From JAXGTD01 sp040775095 (GTDB lineage: Bacteria > Pseudomonadota > Gammaproteobacteria > Chromatiales > Chromatiaceae): DNA of 13,096 nt. The notes under the pieces are model-generated. The model was not told the DNA's origin, ran no database searches, and saw only the letters and a list, made by a program, of their open reading frames with translations. The stretch is from positions 1 to 13,096 of the forward strand of contig JAXGTD010000121.1 in assembly GCA_040775095.1 (NCBI GenBank). Reading direction: 5' to 3'. Positions 1 to 6,886 of the stretch are shown here, piece after piece (position 1 is the stretch's first letter; each line of letters starts with the position of its first letter). A program made the translations under genes and the position numbers.

Positions 1-306
1 GCTAATCCTACTGCAGCCTGCATCATCGTCATTTGCGACAATGCTCGCTACTATCGTTCTAAGGCGGTTACTGAGTATTTGCGGACATCGCGAATCAAGC
101 TGGAATTTCTGCCGCCGTATTCTCCGAATCTAAATCTCATTGAGCGCTTTTGGAAGTTTTTCAAGCGAGAAGTTCTTTACAATCGATATTACGATACGTT
201 CGACAAATATAAAGCTGCGTGCAGGAAATTCTTTGGCGACCTCGATTCGTACGCGCCGCGCCTACGGACACTTCTCACCGAGAATTTCGAGATTATCGGT
301 AATTGA
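1..306 (+). CDS. IS630-family transposase, C-terminal part (5' end outside window)
   Basis: The frame is open from the first base, so the N-terminus lies off the window. About 101 residues are visible. They contain an Asp in VICDNARYY (visible residue 13) and a Glu in SPNLNLIERFW (residue 48), with 34 residues between them. This is the second-Asp-to-Glu spacing of the DD34E catalytic triad of the IS630/Tc1/mariner superfamily. FLPPYSPNLN is the family's hallmark string. The protein would cut and join the ends of its own element. The first catalytic Asp and the DNA-binding domain are outside the window, so I cannot tell whether the element is intact. The DNA is visibly less GC-rich than the chromosome further right, as expected for an acquired element. 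The right inverted repeat should lie shortly after the TGA, but one end alone cannot define it. Confidence 0.88.
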   Translation, partial: ANPTAACIIVICDNARYYRSKAVTEYLRTSRIKLEFLPPYSPNLNLIERFWKFFKREVLYNRYYDTFDKYKAACRKFFGDLDSYAPRLRTLLTENFEIIGN

Positions 307-542
307 TTAGCCGAAATCCAACATTAGCGACCTATATTCAGGTACGTGAGCGTGGAGGACTTGGTCCTGAGCGCGCAGTTTGCCGCGCGAGATGCGCATC
401 CCTCGTTGACGGCGAGTCCCAGCGACGGGTGCCTTCGGCCGCACGTTGAGAGGGCGACGACACCGGATCCATCGATGGCGCGCCAGGGAGAGCGTATCGA
501 TGAGCGTCCCTTGGACGGGGGCAGGTTTGACCGTGGAGGAGC

Positions 543-565
543 GGGGTTGGGTCTTGGGTTTTGCC
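543..565 (+). repeat. Left inverted end of the RAYT remnant
   Basis: The sequence begins GGGGTTGGGTCTT and ends TTTTGCC. Its reverse complement matches 990-1012 at 17 of 23 positions, with no gaps. Confidence 0.55.
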
Positions 566-588
566 TTTTCTGGGCTAGACTTGCAGCT

Positions 589-1012
589 ATGGCCAGCCCC
601 CTTCGCCTCGAATTGGCCGGCGCTCCGTACCATCTGGCCAGGCGTGGAGATGGGCGCGAGGCGGTCTTCCTCGGCGTTGCTGAAGGGAAGGCCCAAGCTG
701 CCCCCTGGGAGCAACTCAAGAATCGTGTTCCTGGACTCGGAGAACTCTTTGGAGACACAGGGGGCGGCAGTTGCCGCGGAACCGTGACCTCCGCGCGGTC
801 CCGCAAGCCAGGCGTCCGCCTCCCGCCAGGACGTTGGTGGAGTATGCGCGCGATCACCGCCGGCGAAACGACGCCATGGTTGCCACTTATTGCAGAGCTA
901 TGCGCTGCGGGACAGCGGAGACTTCTTCCGCATACGCTTATTCGTGCGTGAGTAAGATCGTCCAAGCAATAAAACGCCGCACGGCGCCAGGCAAATGGAA
1001 AGACCTGACCCC
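589..1012 (+). pseudogene. REP-associated tyrosine transposase (TnpA_REP/RAYT), frameshifted and internally deleted
   Basis: The ATG at 589 opens a frame reading MASPLRLELAGAPYHLARRG and then DGREAVF. This is the standard RAYT N-terminus (MARPLR.EFAGA.YHVTSRGD..E.IF). After about 34 residues the homology jumps. A piece in a second frame (about 715-770, RIVFLDSENSLETQ) resembles the F.GSE.FVE.MQ region. A third-frame piece (771-889) reads LRAVPQARRPPPARTLVEYA and on to RRNDAMVATY. The helix-turn-helix tail is split between frame 2 (890-940, SYALRDSGDFFRI) and frame 3 (939-1012, YSCVSKIVQA to KDLTP). The catalytic core, including the HUH motif and the nucleophilic Tyr, is missing, so the protein cannot be active. 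RAYTs act on REP palindromes, and such palindromes occur in this window at 7926-8208. Homology is judged by eye; the N- and C-terminal matches are strong. Confidence 0.8.
990..1012 (+). repeat. Right inverted end of the RAYT remnant
   Basis: It ends in GACCTGACCCC and pairs as an imperfect inverted repeat with 543-565. It overlaps the codons for the C-terminal KDLTP peptide of the dead transposase. Confidence 0.55.
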
Positions 1013-1040
1013 GAGCCCCGAAGCCAGCTCAAAAAAAAAT

Positions 1041-1118
1041 AGTTCTTGGGGTGGCTATGCCGGCTATTCCCAAGATCCAAACGGCCATCTGTGGGAAATT
1101 GCCTGGAACCATCAATGG
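1041..1118 (+). pseudogene. C-terminal fragment of a glyoxalase/bleomycin-resistance (VOC) protein
   Basis: Frame 3 reads SSWGGYAGYSQDPNGHLWEI and then AWNHQW. GGY.GYF.DPDGHLWE.AWNP is the C-terminal strand signature of VOC-superfamily proteins; the Glu after HLW is the usual metal ligand. Only about 26 residues are recognisable and nothing upstream in any frame continues the domain. The fragment is fused in frame to the tail of the RAYT remnant through an A9 run (1031-1039). The gene was therefore probably truncated when the RAYT element inserted or by a later deletion. The frame stays open to 1223 but downstream residues look non-coding. Confidence 0.7.
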
Positions 1119-1432
1119 TCGGTTGATTGGCTCTGTAACGCAGCTGGCAAGACTGCTGCCACACAGTGCGTCACCAATCGAGCCGGTCCCGATGCGTCGA
1201 GGCGCAAAACGCTGCAACGCTGACGCATTAATTGCTCGAGGCGCCCACGCGCGGGCGTCAGCTGAGGTATCGTGCTAGTCGTTATGATCGATCTCACGGC
1301 AGGGCAGAACAAGGCGTTCGATTTCGCTCCGGCTTTCAGGCCGCGCCTGACGCGCTACGCGCGCGCCCCTCACCCCGGCCGTTAGGTGTCCCCGTTTGTA
1401 CATGAACCGACGTGATATATAGGGGAAGATAG
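1119..1432. other. Gene-free stretch with small inverted repeats
   Basis: I see no intact gene here. It holds a perfect 8-bp inverted repeat, GCTGACGC (1219-1226) and GCGTCAGC (1255-1262). A shorter GC-rich hairpin overlaps its right arm (CGCCC 1242-1246, GGGCG 1253-1257). The attC-like segment at 1304-1387 is listed separately. The end of the stretch must contain the promoter of the propeller gene; I see an AT-rich GATATAT at 1414-1420 but no convincing -35 box at the right distance. Confidence 0.5.
1304..1387 (+). other. Possible degenerate integron attC-like site
   Basis: The right end is CCGGCC followed by GTTAGGT, which fits the attC R' core GTTRRRY. The left end reads GCAGAAC then AAGGC then GTTCGATT, resembling an RYYYAAC core, a 5-nt spacer and an L box. 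The interior is GC-rich with self-complementary stretches (CTCCGG, CGCGCTACGCGCGCG) and the length of 84 bp suits attC. Against it, the left core fits poorly (GCAGAAC against the expected ACCTAAC complement), and no integrase or second site is visible. VOC genes are frequent integron cassette cargo, which is why the idea is worth recording. Confidence 0.25.
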
Positions 1433-2617
1433 ATGGCGAACATGATTTTACTCGGTACTCGCAAGGGCACGGTCATATTTGATCGTGCTGATAATCATTG
1501 GCGTCCTCGTCCAATCACGCATGCTGGCATTCCTGTTTGTTACGCGGCGCGTGATCCACGTGATGGCACGCTGTGGGCTTCCCTCGACCATGGTCATTGG
1601 GGACCTAAGCTTTCACATTCGCATGACGGGGGTGCGACCTGGGTGGACGTGATGTCAGTCAAATACCCGAAGGGCGCGCGCTATATTGTCAAATACCTGC
1701 CTACGCCGGATTTCGATCCAGCGTCACCGTCCGCTCAGCCTGAGTATACTGACGCAACCGTGTATAAGATTTGGAATATTTCGTTTGGCCATGCTAATCA
1801 GCCTGGCAGGCTATATGCTGGCACGATCCCGGGCGGATTGTTCGTTAGCGATGATGGCGGTAATAGCTGGGAGCTCAACCGGTCACTGTGGAACCATGAT
1901 AGCCGCGGTGGGGATTTGTTCGCCGGCGATGCGACGAGTGAAAATCGTTGGGGTGGCACACCGGCGAGTATAGATTATGGCGTGTTTGAGCCCGGCATAC
2001 ATTCCATCATCGTCGATCCACGGGATCCGGATCATATTCACGTTGCGGTATCGTCAGCGGGTGTGATCGAAACCACCGATGGCGGCCAGACCTGGGAGGG
2101 ACGTAACCGTGGTATGTTGATGGATTATCTGCCGAATCCTGAAGCAGAGTGGGGTCATGACCCGCATTTTGTGACCGGCTGTCCTGGACAGCCGAGCCAT
2201 CTCTGGCAGCAAAACCACTGCGGTGTCTTTTATAGTGATGATGGTGCGAAGAGCTGGAACAAAGTCAGCATGCCCAACATCGGGGTGCATTTTGGCTTTC
2301 CTATCGCGGTTGATGTGAAGGATGGGCGGACTGCGTGGATCGTACCAGCGCGTGCTGATTCAGAGCGTATGGCGATTGACGGTGGTCTGTTTGTGGCCCG
2401 GACGAGCGATGGGGGGCAGTCATGGCAGTCTTTTCGAAGCGGTTTGCCGCAGGAGAACGCCTACGACATCGTCCTGAGACACGGTCTGGATATTGCGGGC
2501 GACGAACTATGTTTTGGCAGTACTACCGGCAATGTTTACGTTTCAGAAGACCGCGGTGAGACATGGCAATGCCTCGGTAACAATTTTCCTCCGGTGTACT
2601 CGGTGCGATTTGGCTGA
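1433..2617 (+). CDS. BNR/Asp-box beta-propeller protein (sialidase-like fold, function unknown)
   Basis: The 394-residue protein carries six Asp-boxes (S/T-x-D-x-G-x-x-W): SHDGGATW 63-70, SDDGGNSW 139-146, TTDGGQTW 214-221, SDDGAKSW 268-275, TSDGGQSW 324-331 and a variant SEDRGETW 371-378. They predict a six- or seven-bladed propeller like those of sialidases, VPS10/sortilin domains and photosystem II assembly factors. Asp-boxes are structural, so they do not show enzyme activity, and I do not see the Arg triad of a sialidase. There is no signal peptide or membrane segment, so it is probably cytoplasmic. The start is set by the purine-rich AGGGGAA at 1421-1427, 5 bases before the ATG. The stop is 5 bases from the MoaD/ThiS-like gene, so the two are co-transcribed and probably act together. 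T-ending codons are more frequent than in genes to the right, suggesting transfer. Confidence 0.85.
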   Translation: MANMILLGTRKGTVIFDRADNHWRPRPITHAGIPVCYAARDPRDGTLWASLDHGHWGPKLSHSHDGGATWVDVMSVKYPKGARYIVKYLPTPDFDPASPSAQPEYTDATVYKIWNISFGHANQPGRLYAGTIPGGLFVSDDGGNSWELNRSLWNHDSRGGDLFAGDATSENRWGGTPASIDYGVFEPGIHSIIVDPRDPDHIHVAVSSAGVIETTDGGQTWEGRNRGMLMDYLPNPEAEWGHDPHFVTGCPGQPSHLWQQNHCGVFYSDDGAKSWNKVSMPNIGVHFGFPIAVDVKDGRTAWIVPARADSERMAIDGGLFVARTSDGGQSWQSFRSGLPQENAYDIVLRHGLDIAGDELCFGSTTGNVYVSEDRGETWQCLGNNFPPVYSVRFG

Positions 2618-2622
2618 ACATT

Positions 2623-2901
2623 ATGCCTACCGTTGAAATGACGCAGCATCTTTTTCGGTTTTTTCCTCAGTTGGAGAACCGGAAGATTACAGTGCCCGCC
2701 GGCTCGGTTGCTGAGGTTGTGAAAGCGGTCAACGAGATCGCTCCGGGGTTCGCCGATTACGTGCTCGATGAACATGGAGCGCTGCGTCGGCATGTGAATC
2801 TATGCATCAATGACACGATAGTGATTGATAGAAAAACACTGTCTGATCGGGTTCCGAATGACGGTATTGTTTTCGTTTTCCAGGCGCTGAGTGGGGGTTA
2901 G
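2623..2901 (+). CDS. MoaD/ThiS-family beta-grasp (ubiquitin-fold) protein with C-terminal Gly-Gly
   Basis: The 92-residue protein has the MoaD/ThiS layout: a first beta-hairpin (2-26, LFRFFPQ at 10-16), a helix around VAEVVKAVNEIAPGF (29-43), then VNLCINDTIVI (58-68), LSDRVPNDGIVFVF (73-86) and the terminal QALSGG. VNG/IND...D.V..GD.V....P.SGG is the family's C-terminal signature. In MoaD and ThiS the final Gly is adenylated by MoeB/ThiF and then carries sulphur as a thiocarboxylate; related proteins are conjugated to targets. Neither an E1-like enzyme nor any molybdopterin or thiamin gene is in view, so the propeller protein is the only visible partner. It lies 5 bases after that gene's stop with no clear Shine-Dalgarno, which suggests translational coupling. 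It is somewhat longer than classical MoaD (about 80 residues). Confidence 0.85.
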   Translation: MPTVEMTQHLFRFFPQLENRKITVPAGSVAEVVKAVNEIAPGFADYVLDEHGALRRHVNLCINDTIVIDRKTLSDRVPNDGIVFVFQALSGG

Positions 2902-3323
2902 GGGGAGGGTTCCGGATGACTCCTTGCAACGCAGGCGCTAGCTTTGTTCTTTGGCAGGGGCGGGCGCGAGGCGCTTTACCGCCAGGTCAAGGTCCGGTGC
3001 CGCCGGCGCTGGAGCGGCAACACCCACAATAGGAAACCTGGGGGCCCAGCAACCGTCCGCGACCGTAAACAGCTCATCCCGAGTTGGGCGAGTCAGCATG
3101 AGGCAGTGTCTTGCCAAAGCGCGCTGTGCTACGCGCAGCGAGGGCGGGGGAGCGGAACAGCGGAACAGGGGAGCGGCGCAGCAGGACGCACCAATACGAG
3201 TGGATTCAGTGAAAACGGAATTGGTCGAGGAGACCGCGTGGCCAGGAATCATCGGGGATCAAGTCGTTGGCAAATTGACGCGGACCAAAGATGCTTCTGC
3301 GCTTCTTTGTCAGCCTGGGAGCC
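2902..3323. other. Gene-free stretch between convergent transcription units
   Basis: The 422 bp separate the plus-strand propeller/MoaD-like operon from the minus-strand transglutaminase gene. Open frames exist on both strands, the longest being minus 3252-2938, but none has recognisable domains or a convincing ribosome site. There is a short tandem GCGGAACA motif near 3155-3170 and a weak hairpin (CGCTG 3122-3126, CAGCG 3136-3140). I see no T-tailed terminator for either unit. Confidence 0.5.
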
Positions 3324-5306
3324 TCAACGCCAGTGCCGCAGGATCAGGGCGAGCAGTGCGTCGCGGCGGTTCCTCTGTGTACGGCTGAGGCCGTTTGGGT
3401 CGAAGCGGTCGCGGTAGTGGAGGTCGACGAGGGACGTCAGCTCGGTTGCGGCGGGCTCACCGTCGTGTGCGAGTCGCGCGGCCCATTCGCGCGGTGATTC
3501 GTTAGGCCAACGTCCAAGGCCGCGCTTCGCCAGCATGTGCTCGATGGGTGTCAGCGCGCCGGTGGCTTGCGTGAGCGCGGGCGCGGGCGCGCGCTGACGA
3601 AAGCCCCGGCGTGCGCGACGGGCGACCCGCCAGATGAGCAGGGCGATCAGCCCCACGAGGGGGAACAACAGCCAGTTTCGATCCGAGCGATCATCCTGTC
3701 CCGCGCCCGAGAGCAGGAATTGGATATGGCCGAGTAGATCGCCCGCGTTGGCCCACCAGGGTCTCTCGGCGGCCTCGAACGCGGCCCAGTCGGGCGGGGT
3801 CGGGTCGAAGTCGCGCCAGGCGCCGTTGATCCACACCATGACCCAGGCGTGGGCATGGCGGTCGCGGGCGACATAGCCTTGCTCGAGGCCGCTGTACTCT
3901 TGCACCGACCAGCCGCGGGCGTAGCGCGTGGGGATGCCGGCCTGGCGCAGCAGCAGCGCGGCGGCAGTGGCGAAGTACTCGCAGTGGCCGGACCGTTTCT
4001 CCAACAGAAAGTGCGTCAGCGCGGTGCGCCCGGCCGGCGCTTCCGAAAGCGCCAGGGAATATTGGAATCGCCGTGCAAAGAAGCGGTTCAGACGCGCCAG
4101 CGCCTGTTTCGGGGCGATGCCGCCGAGCCCGAGCTCCTCGACCATCTGGGTCATGGTCGGCTGCTCGGGTGGCGGAACGCGCAGATCGACCGCGTCGGCG
4201 GGTGAGGTCAGGTCATCCGCGGCGAAGCGGAGGTCGTAGCCCAGTTGCGGCGGGGTGGCGTGAAGGTTGAAACGCACGGTGCCGAAGCCGTTGCGGGCCA
4301 GTTCCAGATCGTGCGGCCCACGGACCTCGCGGGTACCTGGCGGGACCGGCAGCAGGCCCTCGCGACGGCGCACGGACATCACCACGCGTGCCCCGTCGGG
4401 CCCGTCGGTGGTTTTTCGCTCGCCGGGGACGGGGCGGGGCGATCCGATCAGCCAGCGGTCCTCGCCCCGTGCCAGCGGTGTAAAGGCCGAGCCGCTGCTA
4501 AACCAGGTGCCCTGGATATAGCGGTCGTAGCTCGCGGTGCGCAGCAGCAGTGGCCGCGCGAGCGGGTGATTGGGATAGACACGCAGGACGATCTGCTCGG
4601 AACCCTTCAGCTCGCCGACCTCTCCGATGGCCGTCGTGGCGCGGTAGGGGTCGAGCGATGGACCCATCCAGTACTCGACCCAGCGCATGACGATGTCTTC
4701 GACCTCGCCGTGTGCCCAGCGCAGCCCGAGGCTGAGCCCGAATCCGAGTAGCGCGGCCAGTGTGAAGGCGCCAAGCCAGCGCGGGGAGCGACCTGCGTCG
4801 CGCGTGCGTGGTGGACGCAGCGCCCACAGCGCCCAGCCCGCGAGCAGGGCCAGCGACGGGTAAAACGGCCCTTGTTCCGGACGCACCATCGCCGCCGAGA
4901 TCACGCACAGCAGCAGGTAGCCCCAGCGCAGATCCACGCTCCGGTCGCCGCCGGTGCGCCCGCCCCGAAGGCTCAGGAACAGCACCGCGAGCTCCAGGCC
5001 TTCGTGGCGGCCATAGAGCTGCACGGCGATCAGCGGAAACACCAGTGCCGGCAGCCATTGGATGAGCAGGATCAGGGCCCCGCCGAGGCGTGGCTGGTTC
5101 AGGTAAAGCCAGATCCCGGTGAGCGTGATGAGCAGGGTGCAGAGGTCGGCAACGCGTTGGCGTTCCTTTGGCTCCAGCTCCCAGTGCCAGTCGCGAAGCC
5201 GTGGCAGCTCGGCGAGCAGCGCCAGCCCGGCCCCGAGCCACCAGAGCCCGGCGTACCAACCCCAGAACAGCAGGACGCTGGCGAGCAGGTAGGGCGGGGG
5301 GCTCAT
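3324..5306 (-). CDS. TgpA-family membrane transglutaminase-like protein (DUF3488/Transglut_core/DUF4129)
   Basis: The 660-residue protein starts with several membrane segments (about 6-33, 53-69, 76-98, 128-140, 148-163, 176-194; TgpA_N/DUF3488). A periplasmic transglutaminase-like domain with an intact catalytic triad follows: Cys442 in RSGHCEYFA, His486 in RHAHAWVMVW and Asp501 in WRDFDPTPPDW. Another membrane helix (about 545-559) leads to a cytoplasmic DUF4129-like tail ending in LLALILRHWR. In Pseudomonas aeruginosa the homologue TgpA is essential and periplasm-facing, but its substrate is unsettled. Its ATG overlaps the stop of the DUF58 gene as ATGA (5303-5306), so translation is coupled. 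It is the last gene of the moxR-DUF58-transglutaminase unit. Size and architecture are normal for the family. Confidence 0.93.
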   Translation of the reverse strand: MSPPPYLLASVLLFWGWYAGLWWLGAGLALLAELPRLRDWHWELEPKERQRVADLCTLLITLTGIWLYLNQPRLGGALILLIQWLPALVFPLIAVQLYGRHEGLELAVLFLSLRGGRTGGDRSVDLRWGYLLLCVISAAMVRPEQGPFYPSLALLAGWALWALRPPRTRDAGRSPRWLGAFTLAALLGFGLSLGLRWAHGEVEDIVMRWVEYWMGPSLDPYRATTAIGEVGELKGSEQIVLRVYPNHPLARPLLLRTASYDRYIQGTWFSSGSAFTPLARGEDRWLIGSPRPVPGERKTTDGPDGARVVMSVRRREGLLPVPPGTREVRGPHDLELARNGFGTVRFNLHATPPQLGYDLRFAADDLTSPADAVDLRVPPPEQPTMTQMVEELGLGGIAPKQALARLNRFFARRFQYSLALSEAPAGRTALTHFLLEKRSGHCEYFATAAALLLRQAGIPTRYARGWSVQEYSGLEQGYVARDRHAHAWVMVWINGAWRDFDPTPPDWAAFEAAERPWWANAGDLLGHIQFLLSGAGQDDRSDRNWLLFPLVGLIALLIWRVARRARRGFRQRAPAPALTQATGALTPIEHMLAKRGLGRWPNESPREWAARLAHDGEPAATELTSLVDLHYRDRFDPNGLSRTQRNRRDALLALILRHWR

Positions 5307-6796
5307 AGCGACGCCAGCGTCGGCGCGGGATCCAACGGGTCGACGACCACCAGCTCATTGGCGAGACCGCCCATCGGGCCGGGGTCCAGCGGCGCGGCGA
5401 AGCGGCCGACCACGAGCACCTGCATCGGCAGGCCCAGCGCACGCAGGCGTGCGACGAGCCCCCGGCGTTCGCTGTCCCAGTCCAGAAGGACCAGCAGACA
5501 GGCACTGAGCAATGGGGCTCGGGCCAGGACGCTGTCGGCAAGCGTCGCGAACCCCGGCGGACGACGGCCCCCCGGCGCGTTGTCGGGCGGGCCTCTCATC
5601 GGTATCGGCTCGAGGCCGGCGAGCAGCTCGAGCATCGCCTGGCTGGACATCAGGCCACGGCCGGCGGTGATCGTGTGCGCCCGGTCGGCGACCAACAGCA
5701 GGTCCAGCAGGCTGTCCGTGCCGCCACCGGCCTCGACCAGCGGCTCGATGAAGGAGGCCGCGACCGAGACCGCGCATTCGAACGCCGCCTCGGCCAGTGC
5801 GTTCGTTGGCGGAAAACAATCCAGGATCAACGCGTGGCGGCTGAAGTACTCGTCCTGGTACTCCTTGACCACCGGCTCGCCGCAGCGCGCCCACGCGGCC
5901 CAGTGGATGTGGCGGGGAGAGTCTCCTGGCAGGTAGTCCCGCAGGCCGACGAACTCGCGTGACTCGCCCACGGTGGCCGCCAGGGTGATGCCCCCGGGCT
6001 GAAACCGGCGTCGCCCCGGCCTTGGTCTTGGCCGCACCGGGTAGCGTCGCGGGAGCACCAACAGTCGGTCGACGCCCCCGATCAGGGCCGCCTTGCGCAT
6101 CAGCCCGAGTGGGTCCGTTCGGGCGACGGCCAGCGCATCCAGGCGCAGCACGCCACGGCGCCGCGGGGTGATCTCCAGGGTTTGCCGGTGGTGCCCCCCG
6201 GCGCCGATGCGCGGCAGCGCTAAGGGAGTCATTGGCTCGGCCAGGCGCCGCTGGTGCACCAGTGCCTCCCAGCGCGGATAGCCAAACAGGCGCGCGAGCG
6301 GGCTGACCCGCTTGGTGCCTGGCGATGGGGTCGCGAGGAAGGCAGCGCGGTTGGGGCGCGGGTCTGGCAGGCATTCCTCGGCCTCGAGCCCCGCGACGGC
6401 GCGCGGGCCGTCGTTCGTCAGCTCGATGACGTAACGGCAGGGCTCGCCGACGGTCGCGTGGCGAGGCAGCCGCCGGTGGGCGATCAGCCCTCGCGGTGCC
6501 CGGCGTGAGCCCATCCAGGCCGTCAGCAGGAGCCCGGCGCCGAGCGCGAATGCCTGATAGGAGGCCGTCTGCCTGGTATCCAGGCCGAAGAGCGCGGCGG
6601 TGAGGCTCGCCGCCAGCACCGCCTGTCCGGCCGCCGTGAATCGGCGTCGAAGGCGTTCCTGGACGGAGCTGGCAAGCCACAGGTTGCGCCAGCTCCAGCG
6701 CAATACCCAGGTGCGCGGCGCAATGATCAGGCTACGTGCCAGTGCATCGAGCGTGGGGCCCCACTGGCGTTTGGTGGGCGCGAGCGTGGGCCTCAT
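5303..6796 (-). CDS. DUF58 protein (vWA-like), partner of MoxR ATPase
   Basis: This 497-residue protein has an Arg/Trp-rich N-terminus (1-53), then two hydrophobic segments (about 56-72 and 79-95) likely to anchor it in the inner membrane. The DUF58 signature is at 278-312: ESREFVGLRDYLPGDSPRHI followed by HWAAWAR and PVVKEY. A C-terminal vWA-like fold follows (HALILDCF 321-328, LLVLLDWDS 434-442, QVLVVGRF 459-466). The metal-ion MIDAS motif is not the classical DxSxS: Asp327 is followed by CFPPTN, as in many DUF58 proteins. DUF58 proteins are usually encoded next to MoxR ATPases and are thought to act with them in assembling or activating envelope or enzyme complexes; the target here is unknown. 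It lies 90 bp after moxR and overlaps the transglutaminase gene by 4 bp. The start has no strong ribosome site, so a slightly shorter form is possible. Confidence 0.92.
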   Translation of the reverse strand: MRPTLAPTKRQWGPTLDALARSLIIAPRTWVLRWSWRNLWLASSVQERLRRRFTAAGQAVLAASLTAALFGLDTRQTASYQAFALGAGLLLTAWMGSRRAPRGLIAHRRLPRHATVGEPCRYVIELTNDGPRAVAGLEAEECLPDPRPNRAAFLATPSPGTKRVSPLARLFGYPRWEALVHQRRLAEPMTPLALPRIGAGGHHRQTLEITPRRRGVLRLDALAVARTDPLGLMRKAALIGGVDRLLVLPRRYPVRPRPRPGRRRFQPGGITLAATVGESREFVGLRDYLPGDSPRHIHWAAWARCGEPVVKEYQDEYFSRHALILDCFPPTNALAEAAFECAVSVAASFIEPLVEAGGGTDSLLDLLLVADRAHTITAGRGLMSSQAMLELLAGLEPIPMRGPPDNAPGGRRPPGFATLADSVLARAPLLSACLLVLLDWDSERRGLVARLRALGLPMQVLVVGRFAAPLDPGPMGGLANELVVVDPLDPAPTLASL

Positions 6797-6886
6797 GGTG
6801 ACAGGGCACCAGCGGACGGATCGACGGGGGCAGATTGTGAGCGGCCGGGCCTGGCGAGAGGTTGCATGGAATGCCCGACGCCACCT

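Larger units (their letters stand above)
543..1012 (+). mobile_element. Decayed RAYT transposase element with imperfect inverted ends
   Basis: A remnant of a REP-associated tyrosine transposase gene lies between two 23-bp sequences, 543-565 and 990-1012. They are imperfect inverted repeats of each other, identical at 17 of 23 positions when one is reverse-complemented. Both carry a GGGGT..GGTCTT core. The right copy encodes the end of the conserved C-terminal KDLTP peptide, and the left copy sits 23 bp before the ATG. At under 500 bp the unit is shorter than an intact RAYT gene because the middle of the gene is deleted. The 236 bp between the IS630 stop and the left end hold no gene I recognise. 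Confidence 0.6.

Noticed and set aside
346..951. 201-codon plus-strand frame as one intact protein
   Set aside because: Only residues from the ATG at 589 for about 34 codons resemble a protein (RAYT N-terminus). The rest is non-coding or belongs to other frames of the broken gene.
2938..3252. 104-codon minus-strand frame downstream of the transglutaminase gene
   Set aside because: There is no ribosome site and no family resemblance, and the composition is Ala/Pro/Arg-rich as expected of chance frames.
4872..5936. 354-codon plus-strand frame, and minus-strand frames at 4498-5541 and 5355-6680
   Set aside because: All overlap the transglutaminase and DUF58 genes, whose domains are unmistakable; these are shadow frames.
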